Origin: Pedobacter sp. MC2016-05
Lineage (GTDB): Bacteria; Bacteroidota; Bacteroidia; Sphingobacteriales; Sphingobacteriaceae
Assembly (NCBI RefSeq): GCF_026239735.1
Contig: NZ_JAPIVT010000015.1
Span: forward strand, 62,001-126,000
Length of the DNA: 64,000 nucleotides
Direction of reading: 5' to 3'
A program made the translations under genes and the position numbers. Positions 53,901-61,491 of the stretch are shown here, piece by piece. Under the pieces are notes generated by a model. That model was not told the DNA's origin, ran no database searches, and worked only from the letters and a program-made list of their open reading frames with translations. Numbering within the stretch: the first letter of the stretch is position 1; each line of letters opens with the position of its first letter.

Positions 53901-54781
53901 TGTTAAGATATGCAGCTATAGATGTTGGCTCGAACGCAGTAAGATTGCTCATTGCCGACATCAGCAAAAGCGACGGAAAATATAAATATAAAAAGAACAC
54001 TTTAATTAGAGTGCCCTTACGCTTGGGCGATGATGCTTTCTTGGATCATCATATTTCTGAAAGAAAAGCAGGAGATTTGGTGAAAACGATGTCAGCCTTT
54101 AAAAGTCTGATGGATGTTTATCATGTTTCCGAATATTTGGCCTGTGCCACTTCAGCCATGCGTGAGGCTAGCAACGGAGAGGATATCGTTAAAATGATTA
54201 AAGCACAAACGGATTTGAATCTTGAAATTATTGAAGGTCAGAGAGAAGCCAATATCATTTATGCTAACCACATAGAGGCCGATTTAGATGAAAATAAAAC
54301 GTATTTATACATCGACGTTGGTGGTGGTAGCACCGAATTATCGGTATTTGTAAAAGGTGTACCAGAAGCTTCACGTTCGTTTAATATTGGCACGATAAGA
54401 ATGTTGGATAACCAGGATAAAGAAGAAACCTGGGACGAAATGAAAGAATGGGTGAAGGAGCACACCAAGAACTACAAACAGTTGGCAGCAATTGGAACTG
54501 GAGGTAATATTAATAAATTATTCAGAATGAGTGATGAAAAGGATGGTGCCCCGCTATCAATTCAAAAACTAAATGCACTTTACAATAAGTTAACAAGCTA
54601 TTCTCTAAAAGAGCGTATACATGAATTGGGTTTAAATCCTGATCGTGCTGACGTAATCATTCCTGCAAGTGAAATTTATTTGACCCTAATGAAATGGACA
54701 GGTATTAAACAAATTTTTGTTCCAAAAGTGGGCATGGCTGATGGAATTATTAAACTTTTAATTGAGGAAAAACTTGATTAG
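53900..54781 (+). CDS. ppx: Exopolyphosphatase/guanosine pentaphosphatase (Ppx/GppA)
   Basis: This enzyme removes end phosphates from polyphosphate or cleaves pppGpp. The 293 residues match the N-terminal actin-like two-domain core only. The C-terminal HD-like domains of E. coli Ppx (513 residues) are missing. Motifs are YAAIDVGSNAVRLLIADI (phosphate loop), EGQREANIIY, YIDVGGGSTELSVF and AIGTGGNINKL. It overlaps ppk1 by 1 base, which supports joint polyphosphate control. Confidence 0.93.
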   Translation: MLRYAAIDVGSNAVRLLIADISKSDGKYKYKKNTLIRVPLRLGDDAFLDHHISERKAGDLVKTMSAFKSLMDVYHVSEYLACATSAMREASNGEDIVKMIKAQTDLNLEIIEGQREANIIYANHIEADLDENKTYLYIDVGGGSTELSVFVKGVPEASRSFNIGTIRMLDNQDKEETWDEMKEWVKEHTKNYKQLAAIGTGGNINKLFRMSDEKDGAPLSIQKLNALYNKLTSYSLKERIHELGLNPDRADVIIPASEIYLTLMKWTGIKQIFVPKVGMADGIIKLLIEEKLD

Positions 54782-54896
54782 GAATGGAAACTTCCAGCGC
54801 TAGCGAGTTTAAGAAAATGCATTACTTCTTCATTTAAATCTCTTGTGGCGTAAATTCTTAAATGATGGTTTAATATCACTTATCAGTGCCATAAAA

Positions 54897-54929
54897 AAAA
54901 CGGAATAAACCTAAGGTATATTCCGTTTT
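54897..54929. terminator. Bidirectional terminator between ppx and pgl
   Basis: AAAACGGAATA / TATTCCGTTTT with an 11-base loop, flanked by A and T runs, lies between convergent operons. Confidence 0.85.
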
Positions 54930-54961
54930 CCCATTTAAAAAATCATCTGGTTGACCAGACA

Positions 54962-55687
54962 CTATTCTTCTAATAGTTTAGTGGCAGCCTCATCAGTAAA
55001 GAAAGTAAGCTTACCATCAATAGGATCAATGAGTTGAGATGGATATAAATCAAAATCTTTTTGTTCGTCACCAATTACGTGTTTAATGGCTTCGGCTTTA
55101 TTTTCTCCAAAAACAAGAAATGCTATATTTTCGGCTTTGTTAATTAACGGGGCTGTAAAACTAACGCGATAAGTGTTTAGCTTTTCTACAAAAACAGAAG
55201 CTACGTTTACTTCTTCATCTTTAACTAATGAAGTATGAGGGAAGATTGATGCGGTATGTGCATCATCACCCATTCCCAATAAAATTAGATCGAAAACTAA
55301 ATCTTCGCCTTTGAAATGAGCATCGATTGATTTTTTATACTCAATTGCAGCTTTCTCTGGAGCCAGTGTTGTATCAACATAAAAAATATGATCGTCTTTA
55401 ATGTTTAATGGATCGAGTAGTGCCTTTTTTGCCAATAACCCATTGTAATTTTCATCATTTGCCGGAACATTCCGCTCATCGCCAAAAAAGAAATATACTT
55501 TTTCCCAATCAATTCTATGTTCGCATTCTTTAGCCAGAAAATGATAAAGTGCTTTGGGTGAACTACCTCCGGTTAAAACAAAATTAAAACAATCATTTTC
55601 CTCAATAGAAACCTCAGCAATTTTAATAATGTAATCTGCTAAATCTTCAGTGAGTTCTTCAATCGTTTTATATATTAATAAATTCAT
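54962..55687 (-). CDS. pgl: 6-phosphogluconolactonase (DevB/SOL type)
   Basis: This enzyme hydrolyses 6-phosphogluconolactone to 6-phosphogluconate, the second oxidative pentose phosphate step. The 241-residue NagB-like fold has FVLTGGSSPKALYHFLA (substrate phosphate loop), VYFFFGDERNVPANDENYN and LILLGMGDDAHTASIFPHT. It follows zwf with an 89-base gap on the minus strand, completing the series ppgK-like, gnd, zwf, pgl. Confidence 0.95.
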   Translation of the reverse strand: MNLLIYKTIEELTEDLADYIIKIAEVSIEENDCFNFVLTGGSSPKALYHFLAKECEHRIDWEKVYFFFGDERNVPANDENYNGLLAKKALLDPLNIKDDHIFYVDTTLAPEKAAIEYKKSIDAHFKGEDLVFDLILLGMGDDAHTASIFPHTSLVKDEEVNVASVFVEKLNTYRVSFTAPLINKAENIAFLVFGENKAEAIKHVIGDEQKDFDLYPSQLIDPIDGKLTFFTDEAATKLLEE

Positions 55688-55776
55688 ATTGCTAAATATT
55701 AAACATTATTGCAAGGCAAAAAGTAATCTCAATCACGTTAGTTGATTATTACTTTCTGCCCGGCTATGAGGAGTTT

Positions 55777-57291
55777 TTACTCTTTATTTTTTAATGGTAA
55801 ATTGAACCAATGGAAGCCATCTCTTGCAATAAGTGCCTCTGCTTCTTCAGGTCCCCAGCTATCGGCTGGATAGTTTGGAAAATTTATTGATTTTTTACTT
55901 TCCCAGGTGTTTAAAATTGGCATCACCAATTCCCAGGCAGCTTCTACCTGATCGCCACGCATAAATAACGTTTGATCACCCATCATGGCATCCAATAATA
56001 GAGTTTCATAAGCTTCCGGTGTGTCGCCTTCGTAAGTACCTTTATAGTCAAAAACCATATCAACAGGATTTAAAACCATATCCAAACCAGGTCTTTTCGC
56101 TTGCACCTGCATGCGAATACTCATTTCTGGCTGAATACTAATTACCAGGCGGTTTTGTTGCCAACTCTCTGTAACATCAGAAGAGAAAATTTGATGAGGA
56201 ACATCTCTGAACTGAATTGTAATCAGAGATGAAGTTTGATTTAACCGTTTACCAGTTCTTAAATAAAACGGAATTCCCTGCCATCTCCAGTTATCAATAT
56301 GAAATTTTACAGCGGCGAAGGTTTCTGTATTGGAGTGTGGATCCACACCTTTTTCCTGGCGATAGCCCGGAACCTCTTTACCTTCAACCCAACCTTTGCT
56401 GTATTGGCCACGTACGGTGTGGAAACGGATATCTTCAGCAGAGAACGGACGCATGGCTCTCAAAACCTCCACCTTACGGTTTCTAATTTCGTCGGCATCA
56501 AAGTTAATTGGCGCTTCCATGCCTATTAAGCACAACAACTGTAGAAGGTGGTTTTGAATCATATCACGCAAGGCACCAGCACCTTCATAATAACCACCCC
56601 GATCGGCAACCCCCAACTGTTCGGTAACCGAAATCTGAACGTGATCGATGTAAGATCTATTCCATAATGGTTCAAATAGTGCATTTGCAAACCTAAATGC
56701 CATCATGTTTTGCACCGTTTCTTTACCCAAATAATGATCAATGCGGTAGATTTGTTTCTCGGTGAAAATTGTACTTAGTAATGCATTAAGTTCTTTTGCA
56801 GACTCTAAATCATGACCAAATGGCTTCTCAATTACGATACGGCTATTGTCTTCATCTTCGGTAAGTTTATATTTTTGCAGGTATTCGGCAATCACAGGGA
56901 AGAAGTTTGGCGCCACGGCCAGGTAAAAAATCACCTGCGTATCTTTACCATATTCTTTTTGGTATTTTTCTACCGCCGCTTTTAAATTTTCGAAGGTTTT
57001 CGGTTGAGCAAAATCAGTAGGACAATATTGGATGGTATCTCCAAACGTGTCCCATTTTTCTTTTTTAACTTTACCAGAGCGAGAAAACTCATTTACGGCT
57101 TCTTCTAGAGCGGTTTTGTAACTCTCATCGGTATACTCGGTTCTACCGGTGCCAATGATAGCAAATTGATCAGGCATGTAACCCTCAATAAATAAGTTGT
57201 ATAGCGCAGGTGCTAGTTTTCTTTTATTTAAATCACCTGTACCACCAAATATTACAAATATTGTGGGGTTTAATGCGGTTTTGGTTTTCAT
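55777..57291 (-). CDS. zwf: Glucose-6-phosphate 1-dehydrogenase
   Basis: This enzyme oxidises glucose 6-phosphate, making NADPH, at the first step of the oxidative pentose phosphate pathway. The 504-residue length is typical. The cofactor loop IFGGTGDLNKRKLAPAL is at residues 14-30, EKPFGHDLESA near 155, and the catalytic RIDHYLGKE with His186 and Lys190. It lies between gnd (28-base gap) and pgl, so it is in one leftward operon. Confidence 0.97.
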   Translation of the reverse strand: MKTKTALNPTIFVIFGGTGDLNKRKLAPALYNLFIEGYMPDQFAIIGTGRTEYTDESYKTALEEAVNEFSRSGKVKKEKWDTFGDTIQYCPTDFAQPKTFENLKAAVEKYQKEYGKDTQVIFYLAVAPNFFPVIAEYLQKYKLTEDEDNSRIVIEKPFGHDLESAKELNALLSTIFTEKQIYRIDHYLGKETVQNMMAFRFANALFEPLWNRSYIDHVQISVTEQLGVADRGGYYEGAGALRDMIQNHLLQLLCLIGMEAPINFDADEIRNRKVEVLRAMRPFSAEDIRFHTVRGQYSKGWVEGKEVPGYRQEKGVDPHSNTETFAAVKFHIDNWRWQGIPFYLRTGKRLNQTSSLITIQFRDVPHQIFSSDVTESWQQNRLVISIQPEMSIRMQVQAKRPGLDMVLNPVDMVFDYKGTYEGDTPEAYETLLLDAMMGDQTLFMRGDQVEAAWELVMPILNTWESKKSINFPNYPADSWGPEEAEALIARDGFHWFNLPLKNKE

Positions 57292-57319
57292 TATATTTTC
57301 AGATTCTTAATCAAATTTA

Positions 57320-58735
57320 TTATGATAATTTGTTCCAATCAGCATGGAATACGCCATCTTTATCTATACGTTCGAAGGTATGAGCTCCGAAGAAATCTCT
57401 TTGTGCCTGTATTAAGTTCGAAGGCATTCGGGCAGTGGTAATGGTATCGAAATAGGTTAGGGTTGAGGCAAAGGCTGGAATTCCGATACCGGCATTGATG
57501 CATGCGCAAATGCTCTTACGAGTACCTGCAAGTGTAGATTTAATAATCTCCTGAATACCGCTATCACCGAACAAGTGTTCCAACGAATTATTTTTCTCGT
57601 AAGCCTGATAAATATCTTCTAAAAATTTAGCCCGGATGATACAACCACCCCTCCAAATTTTTGCAATTTCCTGCAGTTGAAGATCGTATTGATATTCTTT
57701 AGAGGCTTGCACTAGCAGGTGCATCCCTTGTGCATAGGCGCTAATCATAGAAAAATAAAAGGCATTTTCTAAGTCATCAACAGTGACATCAATTTTGTTT
57801 TCTTTTTTACCAAAAGCATCCTCAAGTGAAACCCTTAATGCTTTAAATTTTGATAAATCGCGATTTGAAACTGCTTCATTGATGGTAGGTACCGGCAACT
57901 GAAGTTCCATTGAAACTTCTGAAGTCCATTTACCTGTTCCTTTTGAGCGGGCTTCATCTTTAATTTGATCCAATAGATCATTTTGTGTTTCTGTATCTTT
58001 AAACAAAAATATTTCTGCAGTAATTTCTAAAAGGAAAGACTGTAGTCTGCCTTCATTCCATTTCTTAAAAACATTGTAAATTCCTTTGTTAGAATAACCC
58101 ATCCCGTTTTTAAGTACACCATAAATTTCTGCTATAAGTTCCATGATAGCGTACTCAATGCCGTTGTGTACCATTTTTACAAAGTGACCGGAAGCACCTG
58201 GACCAATGTAAGTAACACATGGATCGCTACCTACTTTAGCAGCAACTGCGTCAAAAACATCTTTAACCACGTTGTATGCTTGTTTGTCTCCTCCTGGCAT
58301 CATACTTGGTCCAAACCTTGCACCCTCTTCGCCACCAGAAATCCCCATTCCAAAGAAATGTAAACCATCTTTTTCCAACTCGTCAACACGGCGGTTGGTA
58401 TCGGTAAAATGCGAATTTCCACTATCGATAATGATGTCGCCTTTACTCAATAAAGGTTTAAGTTCATTAATAACGCTATCCACTATTGGGCCGGCTGGCA
58501 CTAACAAAATCAGGGTTCTTGGCGTTTGTAAACTACTGATAAAGGCTTTGATATCGTTGTATCCCTTAAGATTGTGCTCTTTTCCTTCATCTTCAAGTTT
58601 TGAGATCATCTTCTGATCTTTATCGTAACCCGTAACGGAAAAACCTTTATCTGCCATGTTTAATAATAAGTTTCGGCCCATTGTGCCCAAACCTATCATT
58701 CCTAATTTGTAATTTTTAGAATCGTTATTTGACAT
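57320..58735 (-). CDS. gnd: 6-phosphogluconate dehydrogenase, decarboxylating
   Basis: This enzyme converts 6-phosphogluconate to ribulose 5-phosphate, CO2 and NADPH. The 471-residue protein has the N-terminal cofactor loop MIGLGTMGRNLLLNMADKGF, the substrate signature IDSGNSHFTDTNRR, and the catalytic GASGHFVKMVHNGIEYAIM. WRGGCIIRAKFLEDI marks the all-helical domain. It precedes zwf by 28 bases and follows the ppgK-like gene by 101 bases. Confidence 0.97.
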   Translation of the reverse strand: MSNNDSKNYKLGMIGLGTMGRNLLLNMADKGFSVTGYDKDQKMISKLEDEGKEHNLKGYNDIKAFISSLQTPRTLILLVPAGPIVDSVINELKPLLSKGDIIIDSGNSHFTDTNRRVDELEKDGLHFFGMGISGGEEGARFGPSMMPGGDKQAYNVVKDVFDAVAAKVGSDPCVTYIGPGASGHFVKMVHNGIEYAIMELIAEIYGVLKNGMGYSNKGIYNVFKKWNEGRLQSFLLEITAEIFLFKDTETQNDLLDQIKDEARSKGTGKWTSEVSMELQLPVPTINEAVSNRDLSKFKALRVSLEDAFGKKENKIDVTVDDLENAFYFSMISAYAQGMHLLVQASKEYQYDLQLQEIAKIWRGGCIIRAKFLEDIYQAYEKNNSLEHLFGDSGIQEIIKSTLAGTRKSICACINAGIGIPAFASTLTYFDTITTARMPSNLIQAQRDFFGAHTFERIDKDGVFHADWNKLS

Positions 58736-58836
58736 TTCTTGCTCTTTTGCTTGTTACCCAAAATTAGGGTTTAGAAATTAATATTATTAATTGTGTTGTT
58801 ATTTGATTGTAATAAAAAAACCAATTAGTGTATATT

Positions 58837-59595
58837 TTACACTTTTGGATTAACTGTAAATATATTGTATTTATCGGCCAATTTCCAAAGTTTGGCGCCG
58901 CCTTTAATTCCATCTCTATTGGTTACCAGTTTCATGTTTTCATCTAGCTTAATGTCTATTTGTTTCGAGTTGCCTCCGCCGATATAAAGAAAATCATAAT
59001 TGAATACCGTTTTATAAGTTTCGATTACTTTTTTAAGGCGTTTGTTCCAACGTTCGGCACCTATCTTTTCAAAAGCTTTGTTCCCGATATAATCGTCGTA
59101 ATCCTCTTCTTTGTTTAACGGAAAATGTGCAAGTTCCAAATGAGGTAATAGCTCGCCATCAAACAAAAGGGCGGTTCCAAAACCGGTTCCAACAGTGAAC
59201 ACAATTTCAAATCCTTTTCCGTCAACTACGCCCAAACCTTGTTGATCGGCATCATTTACTAGTCTTACTGGTTTATTAAGAGCATCTGCTACACGTTGGG
59301 CCAAATCGACATCAGCCCATTTGTTTTTTGCCAGATTAGGTGCAGTTTTTACAATCCCATTTTTTACATAACCTGGAAAACCAATTGAAACCCTATTGAA
59401 AGTATTAGGGATAGGCTTAATTAACGCTTCAATACCGGATACAATATCTTTTGGTGTTGCACCTTCGGGAGTTTTACTTTTTAAATATTCTGATAACATA
59501 TTCCCATCCTCATCTAGCAATACTGTTTTAATACTTGTACCGCCTATATCGATAGATAAAATATTGGATTGATCGTTATTTGTCTTTGTTGCCAT
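58837..59595 (-). CDS. ppgK: ROK-type glucokinase resembling polyphosphate glucokinase
   Basis: The enzyme should phosphorylate glucose to glucose 6-phosphate. Over 252 residues it shows the phosphate loop LSIDIGGTSIKTVLLDEDG, GFPGYVKNGIVKTAPNLAKN, catalytic Asp105 in RLVNDADQQGLG and VGTGFGTALLFDGELLPHLE, followed by YIGGGNSK. This pattern fits polyphosphate glucokinases (PpgK), and the zinc cysteine motif of regulator-type ROK proteins is absent. It is first in the leftward series with gnd, zwf and pgl. Use of polyphosphate rather than ATP is inferred from similarity and from the facing ppk1-ppx genes. Confidence 0.85.
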   Translation of the reverse strand: MATKTNNDQSNILSIDIGGTSIKTVLLDEDGNMLSEYLKSKTPEGATPKDIVSGIEALIKPIPNTFNRVSIGFPGYVKNGIVKTAPNLAKNKWADVDLAQRVADALNKPVRLVNDADQQGLGVVDGKGFEIVFTVGTGFGTALLFDGELLPHLELAHFPLNKEEDYDDYIGNKAFEKIGAERWNKRLKKVIETYKTVFNYDFLYIGGGNSKQIDIKLDENMKLVTNRDGIKGGAKLWKLADKYNIFTVNPKV

Positions 59596-59720
59596 GTTGC
59601 AATTATTTATTTTGAAACTGATTGATGCAAATTAATAGAATCAAAAAACATAAAACGAATAGAAAGGTATTTAATTTAAAATAGTAAACTACTAAGTCTA
59701 TATATTTAATAGAATATTAT

Positions 59721-59728
59721 TATGTTTG
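59721..59728 (+). promoter_or_regulatory. -7 box of the sterol desaturase-like gene
   Basis: TATGTTTG matches TAnnTTTG exactly. Transcription would start near 59735, so the in-frame TTG at 59726 cannot be the start and ATG 59762 is preferred. No clear -33 box was found. Confidence 0.5.
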
Positions 59729-59761
59729 TCGCGTTTAAAATTGAAACAGAACTTTCATAAT

Positions 59762-60985
59762 ATGGGCTTAAATTATCTTGCATTTGCAATTCCAGCGTTT
59801 TTTATTTTTGTATTTATTGAATATCAAATCGCTCAAAAGCAAAAAAGAGAGGAGGTTTTTAAATATGAAAGTACCGTAGCCAACTTAAGTATAGGTATAG
59901 CAGAGCGCCTATTAAATCTGTTTATTGCAGCTAGTTTTTATCAGGTTTACGATTGGGTATTTCGAAATTATGCATTGTTTGATATCTCTACGAAATGGTA
60001 CGTTTGGATTTTACTATTGCTAGCCACCGATTTAGTTTGGTATTGGTACCATAGATTAGGCCACGAAATAAATTTCTTGTGGGCTGCACACATCGTTCAT
60101 CACCAAAGTGAAGAATTCAACTTGTCTGCAGCAGCGAGAATTACCACTTTCCAGGCAATTTTTAGAAATATATTCTGGTGCATATTGCCCTTCATAGGGT
60201 TTCATCCTACTATGATCATTAGCATATTGTTGATACATGGGGCCTACTCATTTTTTACACATACGCAAATGGTAGGGAAACTGGGTTGGTTAGAAAACAT
60301 TTTCATCACGCCGTCGCTTCATGGAGTGCATCATGCAAGTGATGAAAAGTATTTGGATAAAAATTATGGAGATGTTTTTGTTTTTTGGGATAAACTTTTT
60401 GGTACTTTTCAGCAGGAGGAGGAGGCCCCAAAATATGGCCTCACGCACCCATTAAAAAGTTATAGTTTTTTGTGGCAGCATTTTCATTATTATTTGGAGA
60501 TAGGAGAGGCTTATAAACGAGCAAATGGTTTTAGGGCAAAATGGGATGCACTGTTTGGAAGTCCTGCATTAATGGACCAAAATATTAGGCCAATTCTAGA
60601 ACAGAGATTTGAGCAAAATAAGATTAAGGAAAACACCAGGTTAAATTTTAGGCTTTATTTAAACATACAACTTATTTTGGTTGTAGCCATGCTTACGGGA
60701 TTAACCCTATTTTTTAATGCCGTTGGTTCCTGGGAGAAAACTGCCATCTCGGCTTTTATTTTAATCACTTTAATTAATATTGGTGCACTGCTAGAGCAAC
60801 GAAAATGGATTTACTATCTTGAATGCTTTCGTTTGATTCTAATTATGGCCTATTTGTTTTATAGCTTGCATATTTTCAGCCTAGTCATTTTGCCAATATC
60901 CGCACTTGTTATTCTTGAGAGAACAATTTCTTTAAGTAAAATTTACATTAAATATGTTTTTGCTACGCATAATAGTAAAATATAA
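59762..60985 (+). CDS. Sterol desaturase/fatty acid hydroxylase family membrane protein
   Basis: This di-iron membrane oxygenase would act on a lipid. The 407-residue protein has several helices and the histidine clusters HRLGHE, HIVHHQSEEF and HGVHHASDEKYLDKNYGDVF that bind the iron pair. The C-terminal part (about 285-400) has four further helices of unknown function. ATG 59762 is chosen from the promoter position. The substrate is unknown: candidates are fatty acids, hopanoids or ether lipids. Confidence 0.88.
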   Translation: MGLNYLAFAIPAFFIFVFIEYQIAQKQKREEVFKYESTVANLSIGIAERLLNLFIAASFYQVYDWVFRNYALFDISTKWYVWILLLLATDLVWYWYHRLGHEINFLWAAHIVHHQSEEFNLSAAARITTFQAIFRNIFWCILPFIGFHPTMIISILLIHGAYSFFTHTQMVGKLGWLENIFITPSLHGVHHASDEKYLDKNYGDVFVFWDKLFGTFQQEEEAPKYGLTHPLKSYSFLWQHFHYYLEIGEAYKRANGFRAKWDALFGSPALMDQNIRPILEQRFEQNKIKENTRLNFRLYLNIQLILVVAMLTGLTLFFNAVGSWEKTAISAFILITLINIGALLEQRKWIYYLECFRLILIMAYLFYSLHIFSLVILPISALVILERTISLSKIYIKYVFATHNSKI

Positions 60986-61087
60986 TGTTTCTTTATCTTT
61001 CATTTACGCTGATATGCAAATGTTACATTTTAGTTTTGTTTTGTTAAAAATGTTTAAATAACATTTCAGTAATCTTTGAATATTTAT

Positions 61088-61119
61088 CCTGTAACCAAAT
61101 TATTACGGGTTCGTTTTTT
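61088..61119 (+). terminator. Possible terminator after the desaturase-like gene
   Basis: CCTGTAA / TTACGGG (one G-T) with an 8-base loop is followed by a T-rich tract (TTCGTTTTTT), about 100 bases after the stop. Confidence 0.4.
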
Positions 61120-61381
61120 ACTTTCCTATTATTTCCGGCGCCAATTTTTACTGTTAATATATTGCTTTAGGTCTTGCTATGATGATTTCTAGGAAGGTAT
61201 GGAGAATTATCTTGTCTGATAATATTCTTTACTATAAAATTATCTATTTTAAAAAGATAATTATTTTCAGATATTCATAAATTGTTTTTAGTTTCGATTT
61301 GTTTTGTTAATTTTATTTATCGAAACCATTGATAAGATAAAAAAGAACAATTCGTAATTTTATGTGCGTTTATTCTGTTTT

Positions 61382-61427
61382 CTTAATCGTTGCTTAACAT
61401 ATCCTTAATCTCGAAGGACTTATTTTG
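61382..61427 (+). promoter_or_regulatory. Three tandem 11-base CTTAA repeats before the SusC-like gene (Pho-box-like)
   Basis: CTTAATCGTTG, CTTAACATATC and CTTAATCTCGA follow one another without gap (61382-61414). A TATTTTG box (61421-61427) lies 6 bases after the last. The 11-base spacing is the pattern bound by PhoB-type regulators. The rest of the 60986-61491 gap is AT-rich, with one 8-base inverted repeat (61291-61326) and no gene. Confidence 0.55.
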
Positions 61428-61491
61428 CAGCTATTCCGAAAGCGTAACAAAACGAAGATTACTAATTAAAAGCTAATAACCGGATATAAAT

